A stretch of DNA of 64,000 nt from Symsagittifera roscoffensis (taxonomy: Eukaryota; Xenacoelomorpha; Acoela; Convolutidae), in NCBI RefSeq assembly GCF_963678635.1, contig NC_087062.1:3373556-3437555 (forward strand), in the 5' to 3' direction. Position numbers and translations under genes: made by a program. The notes below the pieces were generated by a model. It ran no database searches and was not told the DNA's origin. It worked only from the letters and a program-made list of their open reading frames with translations. Each line of letters opens with the position of its first letter. Position 1 is the stretch's first letter. Positions 1-10,998 of this stretch are shown here, piece after piece.

Positions 1-1385
1 ACTCTCACCTAAACAGATTCAGATCGCCAGATAAGGCCATAATTGATCCAGCAGAACATGTCATTGCAGAGGAAAAACTTTCGCAGTTAGAGTCAGTCCC
101 AGCTGAAAGTAAAAAATTAGCAGCTGGAAAATATGTGAAAACATCGAGCCGTATATCATCCTATTCGCCTTTTATCGGACCGAACAATTTAATTAGATCT
201 ACTGGCCGTATCCAACGTCTCTCCGCAACCGCATTTGAAACTCGCTATCCAATAATTTTGGATAGTCGCCATCGCCTAATCCGATTGTTTCTCCGTTTTT
301 ATCCCATTAAGCACAAACATCAGTCCGTCGACTACGTTCGTTCCGTCATTCATTAGCAATTTGTTGTACTACGCTTGAGATCTGCACTAAGAGCTATTAA
401 AACTCTTTGCGTGTGCTGTAGAAAGCGAAAAGCAAAAACCGTTACTCCAATGATGTCTGACCTTCCCGCGGAGCGTCTAGGTTACTGCCTACCATCGTTC
501 TCAAGCTGCGGCGTCAATTATTTTGGACCATTTCATGTTACCATTCGTCGATCTTCCGAGAAACGATGGCGTTTTCTATTAACTTGCTTAGCGACTCGCG
601 CAATTCACATTGAGTTGGTTCCATCCATGGACACAAGTTCATTTGTGATAAATATCGAGCGCTTTATTTCTAGGCGAGGAACACCCTCAATAATTTGGTC
701 GGACAACGGAACGAACTTTGTAGGAGCAGAAAAAGACCTTATTCTGTGCATCGAAAATTGGAACACAGAAGCTCCACTGTCGCTCGTACACAAAGGGATT
801 AAGTAGAAGTATAAATCGCCACGTGCACCACATCAAGGTGGAGCATGGGAGCGAATGGTGCGCAGTTGTAAGCGCGGGTTTTATGCAATCTCAGGGTCAA
901 GAAAGTTGACTGACGAGATTTTGAACACAACCATGTGCCTGGTTGAAGGTTCACTAAACGCCCGTCCACCCACTCCCGTTTCTGACGACCCAGATAGTCT
1001 TGAGGCTTTGACGCCGAATCATTTCCTTTTAGGTCAGCTCAGTCTAACGTTTCCGTCTCTTAAGTCGAGTGAGAACTATTCTCACTCTTAACGCTATGCC
1101 CGTGCGCAGTCGTACGCAAACGCAATTTGGCAGCGATGGTTAAGTGAGTACGTTCTTACACTCAATAAAAGAGTTGAGTGGCATGCCCCTCCTGAATATT
1201 CTTTGAAAACGGGATATATGGTGTGGTTAGTTGAATCCATTCTCCCTAGGGGCCACTACCCACTAGCACGCATAATGTCGCTAAACTACGGCAAAGACAA
1301 CACCGCCCGCTCCGCAAACCTAAAAACCGTTTCCGAAAACTACTCTCGGCCGCTCGGTAAGCTCGTTCCGGTTCTCGCTCCTTAG
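1..1385 (+). pseudogene. BEL/Pao retrotransposon, 3' part of pol (integrase region), decayed
   Basis: The conceptual translation follows the BEL/Pao order. First comes the segment before the integrase zinc finger (FIGPNNLIRSTGRIQRLSA, around 165-230), then a His/Cys zinc-binding stretch (about 305-425). Next is the integrase core (GVNYFGPF, WSDNGTNFVG, HQGGAWERMV) and last the C-terminal domain typical of BEL elements (EALTPNHFLLGQ, then KTGYMVWLVE). In-frame stops near 354, 804 and 1089 break the frame. The first catalytic Asp, normally in a GVDYxGPF context, reads Asn, so this copy could not be active. The element enters from the left window edge; protease and reverse transcriptase lie outside. 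It ends at a stop near 1383, followed by a purine-rich tract and an LTR. Confidence 0.88.
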
Positions 1386-1396
1386 GAGGTGGAGGA

Positions 1397-1765
1397 TGTT
1401 AATGCTACATAGCATTAAAGTATAGTATAAAATCAGTATAGTTGCTTAGCAATTCCAGCTATATAGCCCAGCGTATACATAGTGCGTTCCGGTGAGTTCG
1501 GCGTGGGTTCGATTCTCACCTAAGTCGTTACATTTGAGAATCCTATTTGAGCCGAACCTGACAGGACATAAAATGCTAAAATTTCAATAGGTTCAAAATT
1601 GATTTGCAATTGAGTTTCTGTTAATTCAACCGCGTGAACTGAATTTGATTTTATAAAAAAATCATAAATGAGCGCTTGATCAAACCCACTATTTTGGTTT
1701 GATACGTTTAATGTAGTCACAATATTTTGACCATATTTCGTGAAATTAAAAACGATTCTGTTTTG
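1397..1765 (+). repeat. 3' LTR of the BEL/Pao element (right end approximate)
   Basis: It starts with TGTTAATGC directly after the purine tract GGAGGTGGAGGA that follows the pol stop, as expected for a 3' LTR. The same sequence, diverged, recurs at 3665-4060 in the same orientation, including the start (TGTTgAcGCTACAT), a central GAGTTCGGC block and the later TTGATCAAACCCA block. It contains a T-arm-like GGGTTCGATTCTC. The right boundary is set only by loss of similarity. Confidence 0.6.
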
Positions 1766-2081
1766 TTTTTACTGTATAAATTGAGCAGAATACCAGGCAA
1801 GCATTCAGCTGCTCTAAAATTGATGATGTAACGAGGGATTTTGCAAAGTTCAGTATGCGGCCCAAAAACGCTTGTAATAGCCTAATTAATCCGCATGCAG
1901 TTTTTTGTAACATTTGAAAACTAGAACAAAAGGAAAATCATTCATAAGAACACCCAGGTGGGGAAAAATGAAGAAAAACCAAAAAATAGCTGTTCGAAAA
2001 CCTCATGGTTCGACAATATCGAGAGATTTAAAATCGGAAGCGCATTTAAATAGAACATTTGTGAAATCATATCGAAAATTT

Positions 2082-2239
2082 GGCTCTTTTCCAGTTTCAT
2101 ACCCCCCTCGGAAAATTAAGCTGTTTAAAAATTGTTCACACGACCTTTTGCATGTAAGAAATGTTGTAAAAGATTGTTCACTTATTCACGCTGACACGTT
2201 TTGATGCAGAAAAAATCAAGGGGGAACTGGAAAATAGCC
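2082..2239. mobile_element. MITE-like element, GGCTCTTTTCCAGTT family, 158 bp
   Basis: Terminal inverted repeats: GGCTCTTTTCCAGTT at the left, AACTGGAAAATAGCC at the right, followed inward by C/G runs. It is flanked by a near-perfect 8-bp duplication (GAAAATTT at 2074-2081, GAAAATGT at 2240-2247). The interior differs from the 217-bp members. No coding capacity. Confidence 0.75.
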
Positions 2240-2449
2240 GAAAATGTTTGATGATTGAGCGAAATACAAATAATCCGAATCGAATTGTGAAATTGAGATT
2301 ATAGACAATTAATTTGAGGATTTTAAGGCCATAGAAAAAGTTATTTAGTCTATATCATTAACCTCGTAATATGACTCGTTACACCATGAACTTGATACTC
2401 GTGTGAGGTTGAGAGAAAAAGTAAAGAGAGCCCCCATTGCAAGTATATG

Positions 2450-2649
2450 GGCTCTTTTTCCTTCCCCCGCCTGTAAATTTTTATATGTAGTTTTGTTGAC
2501 CTCATTGTCTGTTTGTTATGAAAATTTACATACAGACTAATAAAGCCACTACAAACGTATTTGGTTTTCATACTCAACCTCGTAAAACCACTCGTTAGAC
2601 TAATATATTGAAGCTCGTGTGAGGTGGGGGGGGGGGGCGAAAAAGAGTT
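2450..2649. mobile_element. MITE-like element, subfamily B, 200 bp
   Basis: Starts GGCTCTTTTTCC and ends CGAAAAAGAGTT next to a run of 12 G. It is flanked by a perfect 8-bp duplication AGTATATG (2442-2449 and 2650-2657). The interior matches the element at 3399-3596 in reverse orientation (block TCTAACGAGTGGTTTTAC). The 60-70 bp to its left (about 2360-2432) look like the end of another member. Confidence 0.8.
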
Positions 2650-2911
2650 AGTATATGAAAGATCAGCCCTTTTCTTCTCTTTTCCCTATATCACAGAACT
2701 TATGAAATTTTAAATCCATTTACGTGCGATTGCGGCTAAATTCGGTTTTCTTAAAAGATTTGATAGCAACATGAATTTAGAAAAGTCCCCTTTCAATTGC
2801 TGAACCATTTTGAAAACATTCGTTTGTGTACGTTTGAACTCAATATACTCAGTTGAGTTCGTTTGTGGGTCAGGTTTCCTGGCTCAGAAGAAAAAATGCA
2901 AAAAAAATAAA

Positions 2912-3128
2912 GGCTCTTTTCCAGTTCCCCCCTTTCAAAATACCAAGTTTTATTTTTGTTTTACGTGTTATTACGGCTAAATGCGTGATGTTGCGCTGTA
3001 AAGTATGAAGAACAAACCTGTTCACAGTTGTCGATTTGTTCACCACGCCAAATTTCATTGCTTTATGACAACGCTAAATAGACTTTTCAGTATTGAATTT
3101 GAAAGGGGGGGGGAACTGGAAAATAGCC
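2912..3128. mobile_element. MITE-like element, subfamily A, 217 bp
   Basis: Terminal inverted repeats GGCTCTTTTCCAGTTCCCCC and its complement (last repeat has TAGCC). Flanked by a perfect 8-bp duplication AAAATAAA (2904-2911, 3129-3136). The interior is the reverse orientation of the copy at 8278-8496, including the block AACAAATCGACAA. Confidence 0.85.
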
Positions 3129-3398
3129 AAAATAAATTCGAAACTTTACCATATATACCAGATATATCCAAAATTCTTTAACTGGTTTTATATGGTTTGT
3201 GCGCTATCAATTCTTGTGACAACATCCTCAACCCTCAACAAAGCGAGAACAGATGAGAGCTTAATGAAAGATCGGACTTACTCTCGGTCATTGCTCGTGT
3301 CGAAAGCGGAATGAGCGACCTTGGCGTGGACTAAAATTTTTAAACTGACGATAATATAATGACCTTAGGACTTCGCTTGTCAACATCCTAGACAGAGT

Positions 3399-3596
3399 GG
3401 CTCTTCCCCCCCCCCCCCCACCTCTGTCAAACATGAATTTTATGGTCTAACGAGTGGTCTTACAAGGTTAATTATGAAGACCAAATATGTTTGTCATGGC
3501 CTACTTATCATAACCAAATATGTTTGTCATGCATATCAATTTTCATGACAATCGAATAAAGTGAACAGTAATTTCAATTATAAAGGAAAAAGAGCC
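3399..3596. mobile_element. MITE-like element, subfamily B, 198 bp
   Basis: Starts GGCTCTT followed by 14 C, ends GGAAAAAGAGCC. Flanked by a perfect 8-bp duplication GACAGAGT (3391-3398, 3597-3604). Same interior as 2450-2649, inverted. Confidence 0.85.
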
Positions 3597-3664
3597 GACA
3601 GAGTATTCAGATGTGAGATAATCTTCAGACTTGTATATCGTTTCATCTTCTAATTCAACGATTT

Positions 3665-4060
3665 TGTTGACGCTACATTGCATTATAGTTAACATTTATA
3701 TATATATTTAACAAAAGCTAGTATAGTTGTATAAAAACTGTATAGTTGCATGTCACCCCAAGACGAATAGCCTGGCGAGTTCGGCTTGGAATCGTTTCTC
3801 AAGTAAGTCGTTGCATTTGAAAATCACATCTGAGCCGAACTTGATAGATAATAACATGCTTTAAAAATGATAGCTTGCATATTGTGTTCCAGTTAGATTT
3901 ATATGAGCTAAAATTTTGAATTGCCTCGGATTCTATGTCAAAATCATGAATCAAGACGTGATCAACCCCACATTTTGTCGCATTTTCTATGAAGTGAAAT
4001 TGATTGACTTATAGAAAAACGAAATTAATCCCATTCTGTCTTCATTTTTCTTCGCGAGTT
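3665..4060 (+). repeat. Solo BEL/Pao LTR, diverged
   Basis: Similar along its length to the LTR at 1397-1765, same orientation, starting TGTTGACGCTACATT. There is no adjacent pol in this orientation: the neighbouring BEL sequence at 4315-6480 is on the other strand. A solo LTR or a detached fragment fits best. Right end approximate. Confidence 0.55.
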
Positions 4061-4314
4061 ACAAATTAAAAAGGGACAGAATGGATTCCAAATAGCATTG
4101 AACTAATTCTGTGCACGTGCATATCTCTTTCAGTATTAAAACTGCAAAAAAGTTAAGAAAAACTAGTACCAATCTAGCCCAGCAAAAAGTGCTCAGGAAT
4201 ACTCTGTCGAAGTCGGATGAGTAGGCAATAATATACATTGACGGCTAGACTTTTGGTGACTGCTCTATTGGACAAAAATGAGATTAAAACTTCTTAAGTA
4301 AAATTTACCATCAA

Positions 4315-6480
4315 CTATATACCACCGTAGTTTAGCGACGTTACGCGCGCTAGCAGGTAGTAGGCCTAAGATTGGTCGATCCAGCTAACCACACTAGATT
4401 ACCCATTTTCGAAAAAATCTTCGTGGGAAGCGTGCCACTTAATCTCTATTATAGAGCATCGGGACGTATTTACTTAACCATTGTTTCCAAATTGCGGTTG
4501 CGAGAGACTGCACACGTGCATAGTGTTTGAATGAGAAACGTTTTCAATCGAGCTTAAGGACACAAACGTCAAATTGTGCTGTCCCAGTAGAAAATGATTA
4601 GGCGTTAAAGCCTCGAGACTACTCGGATTGTCGGTAAAGGCAGTGAGTGGACGCAAGCATTAAACGAACTTTTGACTAAATACACGGTAGCGTTCAAAAC
4701 ATCGTCAGTTAATTTTTTGACCCTAAGATTGAGTAAAACACGCGCTTACAGCTGCGAACCATTCGTTCTCGAGGTCCTTCTTGATGTGGAGCCTTAGGTG
4801 AATTAAACTTCCACTTAAAGCCTGTGTGCACGGGTAACACTTGAGCTTCTGCATTCCAGTTTTTGATGCAAATCAGAAACTATTTTTCAGCTTCTACGAA
4901 ATTGGTGCCATTGTTCTTCGCCTAGAGATAGAACGTTTGATAACCATCACAATTGAACTTGAAATTTGAGAGCCGAGGCTAGCGCTAACCCAAAAGCTCT
5001 ACGTGAACACACATCATTAGCGTAATGGTTTTTATTTGCACTTTCTAATTGCACTCCGTTTTATTATAATTTAGTGCATATATCAACCGTAGCACAAACA
5101 TTTGCTGATAAATGACAGAACGGAGGTAGTCGACGCAATAATAGTCGTACTTGAAGTGAAAAAACGGAGAAGCAATAGGCACGGCTATCGAAAATTGTTG
5201 GATGACTGGTTTCGAAAACGGTTGCGGAGAGACGTTGAATAGGGCCGGTGGATCTAACTAAACCGTTTGATCCGATGAAAAACGAAAATGAAGATATACG
5301 GCGGGACTTTATTACATAATTTCCTGCAGCCAATTGCTCTACTTTGACTGGAAGTTACTCTAAGTGAGACAATTGAAGAAGTTGACGAGGCTCTGATAAG
5401 AGTGTCTGCATTATGCGAGCACGCGCTTGATCTTGGAGAAGGCAAAGTCGCTCGAAACTGCAGTGCACTTAAAAATTGATGAGGCTCTAAACCTTGTTCA
5501 GATCGTAGACCGGACCAGCGAGGCAGAGTTTCTCGGTGACTTCCCAATTGGGTTGAAGGCCAAACAGAATTTCTCAGGAAAGAAGGGCCGTTGACCCAAC
5601 TACTTAGTTTCAGAGACTCACCACTAGAGACATGAAACTATAAGTCAACTGAAGTCGGCTCCAGAATTTCGGCTACCCGATTAGCAACAAACACGGGCTG
5701 TTTCTTTGTCGAGTTCAACCACTGTAGGACTGTAGTGCTGCCAGTCCACATAAGCACTTAAAAAATAATCACTTTCAGATTTTGTTTGATATCGTTCTTC
5801 AGACCAGTAGCGGAAAGCGCAGCCTGAAGTTACATTTATGGAATTGAGAGCATCTTCACTGGGGCTACTCTTGCTTTGCCATTGACGAACGCAGTTGACA
5901 TTAGGGAGTGGCGTTTTTCTGAGCGCGAAGGAACTCAACAAAACAGAAGACATCCAATAAGCTGCCACCGATTATGCGCAGTTCAACCTCATCCACCGGA
6001 ATGTCGAAGAAGGAACGAAGGATCGCAAGGTGAAATAAAATTGGCAATTCTGAGCGCCATTCAATGAATCGGAGGTAAAACACGATTGACAGTGGGTCGT
6101 CTCACTGTTGATTACTCAATCGCCAGATATCTTTGAGTAATAAGCCTGCCCGCGTACATGGTACGACAAGACATATGAAGCGACAAGACATACTGGGTCG
6201 AACATACTGGGACGACACAAAACTAAGAACCGATTGCTGCTCAACAGAGTTTTTGTTTAACGGTTTGGAGATAAAGATCTTGGTTATCGATGGCTCTTCG
6301 GCGAAGAGCGTAATTAGCACAAGTCGGAGAATCATTCGCCCCGAATACATGCTTAAAGCACACTTACATTTAAAGTGGTCATCCCGCCACAAAACAGGCA
6401 ATGAACACGGATCGCATTCTAGTAACCCGACCTGGATAAACATGCCTTCGATGTCAGTGGAAGCGCTGAAAACCAAAATA
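4315..6480 (-). pseudogene. Second BEL/Pao retrotransposon copy, heavily decayed pol
   Basis: Read on the minus strand, the fragments run in element order. A reverse-transcriptase piece (TDIEGMFIQVGLLE, about 6390-6450) is followed by a piece with the VELDKETARV block near 5700. Next come the pre-integrase segment (FIGSNGLVRSTGPIQRLSA, about 5215-5280) and the C-terminal domain (SLEALTPNHFLLGQ, near 4590), then sequence colinear with 1200-1300 of the first copy down to about 4321. Several frames are needed and stops are frequent. It is convergent to the copy at 1-1385 and independently inserted. Confidence 0.8.
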
Positions 6481-6483
6481 TGA

Positions 6484-8277
6484 GTTCAAAATAACCGAAC
6501 TTTAACATATGTTCGCTTCAACATTCCGCATTGAAATAGGTTTAAAATTGATTTTAAGTTACATGCCAGCAAGTCTAAGTTTGGCCATTTAAAATCAAAG
6601 CTTTTCTGTGAAAACATTCTTCTGAGCTGCGAGTTGATGAGCTTGCTTGGTAGATTTCGTTTCTTTAAAAACAGCTCATCTTAAGATTGGTTGTTCATTC
6701 TTACTCTGCAGACAAGAGCTGTATTTAAGCTAGCTTAATTTGCAAACTGCGAATGCGGATACTTTTCGAGTGAATTTAGGGAGCCTGCTCTCAAGTATCT
6801 CCTAAATCTTCAGTTTAATCGGGGATCCAGTTCCAGTGCGTCATCCTCATCGCTATGTCTGCGACAGAAAATTAAAATTTTTTACTGAAGCCTAGTTTTT
6901 TTTTCACTGATTTAAGTGAGACGGATTTGAAATTAAACTTGATGCAACCCGATTTAACATTAAAGCAGTCTGCTTTTCATTTTTTCAACTTAGCGGTTTC
7001 ACAACTGCGCTTAAACTGGAGATACAACAAGTGAAACTAAAGATGATTTACTATTCTCACTCTTTGAATGGTGGGAAGTGACTGCCATTTTTTGCAAAAC
7101 ACTTGCAAATGTCAGAGAAAAAGTTCAGTGAGAAAGGCTGGGTTCCGAGAAAATCGAAAAAAAAACAATTGTCTAACTGCCAAAAGATGAACTTTTACTC
7201 AACTGATAATGATTTGTCCACAAAAAATAGTGCTTAGCCGCTCTGAAAGAAAAATAAAATGAACTCCTTGTCTTCAATTCCAGTCATTGTGTGTGAAAAT
7301 AAGAATCCAAAAACTGTTTCCAAATGTTCCCATGGAAGCTTTTAAAGGTGTTTGTCGAAGTTGAAATGGCATTACGGGAAAGATCTATTTCATGCATTCA
7401 AAATCCTGGAAGGGAAAACCAAAAAACACTTCTGTTATCAATTCAAAGTTTTTTGGCTGAGTCCTCAGTGACTTGTTGTTCCGACCGTTTGAAAAATGTG
7501 ATATATCATATTTAAACCTTTTCAATTGTGATTCAAACGACATTAAAAATTTTCAAATTTTTTTTCACTCTTTCGAGAAAAACCAGTTTGAAATTTTTGA
7601 TTCTTGGTCTAATTTCAAAATAATATGGCGTGGGCGTGTTTTTCAGCGCCATTTTGTAAACAAAGATGAAAAAATCAAAAATTTCTGCAAAAAAAAAGTT
7701 TTTTTTTAATTTTTTAAAAAGTTTTTTGAGTCAATGTTCTTCAAAAACTGCTTTCCGAATTGCCTTCTTGCTATGACTGTCAAATATGCCTAACTTCTTG
7801 TTTATTCGTTCAGATATTTTTATCACACCATGCGGTAAAAAACGACACTAATTTGAAATTTTTTTTTTGCATTTTTCTAAGACGGTGGTCAGAACCGGCT
7901 ATCCTTGTTTCCTTCGCAGTTGTTTTACGGGCAGCTATCAGCAAGTGCAATGTTAAAAAAAAATAGCGACAGCCGACCATGTTTATAAACGATACAGGTT
8001 AGAAGCGTATGAAATGTTCAATTAAATTGACCACCATTCCCCTGCTGATAAACCTGCCAAAATTTTCTCGATTCCACAGTTCACAATTTCAGTCGTGAAC
8101 TAGATAAAATGATCTGGGCAGAGGGTCAAACTTCTCTTCCTGCTAGTTTTTACGCGTCGTTCGCTCATTTTAGGTTTCAAGAAAACATCTAAAAAGACGA
8201 AAACATACTTATCAACACCCTTAACTGATATCTTAAATAATTAAAGAGATATATACATAAACGTTACACAAAACCAG
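6484..8277. other. AT-rich non-coding stretch
   Basis: No gene, RNA or clear repeat recognised. Short open frames here (for example 7324-7709) are Phe/Lys-rich, start in homopolymer-rich DNA and resemble no family I know. Confidence 0.5.
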
Positions 8278-8496
8278 GGCTCTTTTCCAGTTCCCCCCTC
8301 TTCAAATTCAATTTTGAAAAATCTATTCAACGTTGTCATAATGCAATGAAATTTGACGTGGTGAACAAATCGACAATTCTGAACAGATTTGTTCTTCATA
8401 CCTTACAGCGTAACATCACGCATTTATCCGTAATAACACGTAAAACAAACATAAAACTCGCTTTTTTGAAAGGGGGGGGGGAACTGGAAAAGAGCC
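8278..8496. mobile_element. MITE-like element, subfamily A, 219 bp, best-preserved copy
   Basis: Perfect terminal inverted repeats (GGCTCTTTTCCAGTTCCCCC and complement) and a perfect 8-bp duplication AAAACCAG (8270-8277, 8497-8504). The 10-G tract belongs to the right inverted repeat. Interior 85-90% like 2912-3128 by eye. No coding capacity. Confidence 0.88.
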
Positions 8497-8504
8497 AAAA
8501 CCAG

Positions 8505-9459
8505 CAGGCCTATACGAACTGTAGAGGTGCCCGTGTCGATTAAACTTTTCGCATTTAATGATTCAGATCTACTGCAAACCCTATTTTTTGTTTTATTGTG
8601 CTTCCGAGATGCAAATACGTAGTAACTGAGGATCTTGAAATTATGTTTCAGCAAGTCTGAATTTTGAACATTATCACTTTTTTGCTATTTATTCTCGGTT
8701 TGAGATCTCCATTTATGATATGGTTGCATCAGTAAGTGATTCTGTGCTAAGTGCACTCTCCTTGAGTACGCTAGCACGGCCAGTGTGTTACCTTAATTTA
8801 ACCGGGATTGTTATCTCGCCCCCCGAAAGGATTCTGACATGGCGAAAAAATAGGACAGCAGTTGGATAACCATTTTAGTATGGGTGCGTTCATTCTGACT
8901 ACTTTCAGCAGGAACGCTTCAAAATTGTCAAGAACCTTGAAAATAACCAAAGCCAGATAGAAGAGCATTGAGGCAAAATCACCTCTTTGAAACCATTTTG
9001 TATGTGCTTGTTCTTCGATGAGACCACATGAACATTGTTGCTTGTCAGCAGAAGATCTGCTCGAGAGCTGAATAAACCTGTTTAACAAAAATCAGTACTA
9101 AAATTTTTCTCGGTGGTGTTCAGTCGACCAAATTGATGTGATCGCGTCGCTGAGTGCAAGGTACGCTGGTTGATTAATTACTACTGGCCAATTTTTTGAG
9201 TGGCATTGAGGCCAAATAAAGATCACTCCTAGCTATTTTGACTTTCAAGAGATCAATTTTTCTTTTAATTTTTGATGAAAAATCACTTGAAGTGTTTTGT
9301 TCCGTTGCTTTTCTTCCCACACAACACAACGCTCATTCTGAGTTTCAACTTGCATTCGATTTTGTATTGTTTTTCTAATGAACAAAAGGTGCTCATTTTA
9401 TTCTTGAAAGGAATTTCCGAACATACTATTTATGTTTGTACGGCGTTAAGTTTTCCTGT
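8505..9459. other. Non-coding or unrecognised stretch
   Basis: A 96-codon minus-strand frame at 8798-9088 has a hydrophobic middle (MLFYLALVIFKVL) but no recognisable family, splice structure or homologue in the window. Nothing else stands out. Confidence 0.35.
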
Positions 9460-9842
9460 TCTTTTAGTTTTTACCCCACTTCGCATAAAAATCATTTGCA
9501 TGGTATAACGAGAGGTTTCAAAAGGTTAAGTATAAAGACCAAACATTTTTGCCATGTGCAGTGTTCCCGTTTCTCGACTTTCAAATTTTGCTTTTGTATC
9601 GTTGTTTTACGTCTCATTATGGTATAACGAGCAATGTAATTATGTAAGTTATGAAAAACGAAACTGTTCACAATTGTTAGATTTTACACCTGGCTAAATT
9701 GAATTTGAAAGGTGAAGAAAGTGGAAAAGGGCCCTGCCATGACCTAAATAGTCTACAGGCCTACTTTTTTAACAGTCGAATAATGTGAACAAAAAACTCT
9801 AGTAAACAATTGCAGGTGAAGGGAAAAAAGAAAAAGAGCTGT
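9460..9842. mobile_element. Nested MITEs: subfamily A copy inside a subfamily B copy
   Basis: The outer halves (about 9460-9556 and 9742-9842) match subfamily B as at 3399-3596 (GTATAACGAGAGGT, GAATAATGTGAAC, end AAAAAGAGCT). Between them, 9557-9733 matches subfamily A and ends GTGGAAAAGGGCC. The junctions repeat TTGCCATG (9549-9556) and CTGCCATG (9734-9741), which looks like the 8-bp target duplication of the inner element. Confidence 0.65.
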
Positions 9843-10608
9843 GCTTTTCTTCAATTTTTTATTATAGCAATTGCTCCTCATCCAAAAAAAAATTATGCGC
9901 ATAGTAATGAATTGCAGTGGTGATCATAAAAAAGTCCAAGTGTAATTGGATAATTAAGATGTACGCCAAATTTCATAAGAATTGTATAATGAGCTCTTTT
10001 TATATTCAAATTATTCAACAATTTTAAGAAAACAATATTTGACTTTTTTCATTTCTTGTTCTCAGAGCTGCCATGTGAAAGAGAATGGGATAAATTTTTT
10101 ACTTATTGCCCATACAAACAAAGATAGCCGGTTACTGAACAAATAGCATAGAATGTTTCGACGATAGTCTCAAAAAATAAAAAAAAATAGGATATGAACG
10201 AAAAACTAGAGCTTTAGCATATTCAAAGGTCATGGTTAAAAAATCAAAATGCACAACAATTTCTGTACAAAAGTGACTAGAAAAACAAAAAAATCAAAAG
10301 GCCTTTGATATGAAAGGTCACACAACCCATTCTGATGATTATCAAATTTTTCATCAAAGCCAAGTGTTTTTTGGGCTACAAAATGTTTCGAAGTCAATGA
10401 CGTTTTCGAGCATCTTGAGTAAATGTTGCAAATGTCTTTAAAAAAATCGCGGGTCGTGAATCTTTTATTTTCGAAGAAAATTTAACAGAAAGTAAACAAG
10501 TAAAGATTGACAGATGGCAACAATGTACAGCAAGTATAACACAATAGTTTAAATACTTTTAAGTAAAATAAAATAGAAAAGAGCCTTAACAAGTTTCCGG
10601 ATTTTGCA
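9843..10608. other. AT-rich non-coding stretch upstream of the 10.6-kb exon
   Basis: No recognisable coding sequence or repeat. It would be the intron or upstream region of the unrecognised gene that follows. Confidence 0.4.
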
Positions 10609-10998
10609 ATGGAAGACCTTTTAGGCCCGAGTTGTCTATTCTCCGAAGACGACAAAAGTCAGCCTCGAAACTACTGCATCTTCATGCCAGACGAAGACGA
10701 TGAGCTGACCCGATCTTCAGTTGGAGGCGCCGGGAAATCAGCAGATGGGACTCCGATGCCATCTGACGTCGAGCCGGACAACCCAAATGAGACACCGGCT
10801 GCACCTGGAGAAGCCGAGGAGCTTCCCGCAGCAATTGAGACTAAAAGCAACCGAAGCAGAGGGAGTTCCAAGAAAGAATCAAAACCTATTGATGAGATTG
10901 ACGGTTCGCCGGAGGGGGCCGAGGCGACACCGGTTCCAGAGGCAACTCCGGCGGTAGAACCGACAGCCGAGGAAGAGCCAAAGAAAGAGTCACTCTGA
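10609..10998 (+). CDS. Unrecognised acidic protein; probable 3'-terminal exon A of a duplicated pair
   Basis: I do not recognise the family. The frame encodes up to 129 aa from an ATG at 10609. It carries the motif PRNYCIFMPDEDDELT, then GGAGKS and TPMPSD, and a low-complexity tail rich in Glu, Pro, Ala and Lys ending EEEPKKESL. It is clearly GC-richer than its surroundings. A homologous frame lies at 12580-12863. Homology starts just after an acceptor-like AG (CCTTTTAG|GC, exon from 10625) in the same phase as in the second copy, so this may be a spliced terminal exon (123 aa from 10627) rather than a gene starting at 10609. An AATAAA lies at 11110-11115, about 112 nt past the stop. The tail is probably disordered; GGAGKS alone does not make it a P-loop protein. 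Confidence 0.6.
   Translation: MEDLLGPSCLFSEDDKSQPRNYCIFMPDEDDELTRSSVGGAGKSADGTPMPSDVEPDNPNETPAAPGEAEELPAAIETKSNRSRGSSKKESKPIDEIDGSPEGAEATPVPEATPAVEPTAEEEPKKESL

Noticed and set aside
1458-1531. tRNA gene in the BEL LTR region
   Set aside because: There is a T-arm-like GGGTTCGATTCTC and a box-A-like block, but no pairing acceptor stem; it lies inside LTR-like repeated sequence.
8798-9088. 96-codon minus-strand ORF with a hydrophobic centre
   Set aside because: No family resemblance, no splice context and no paralogue in the window.
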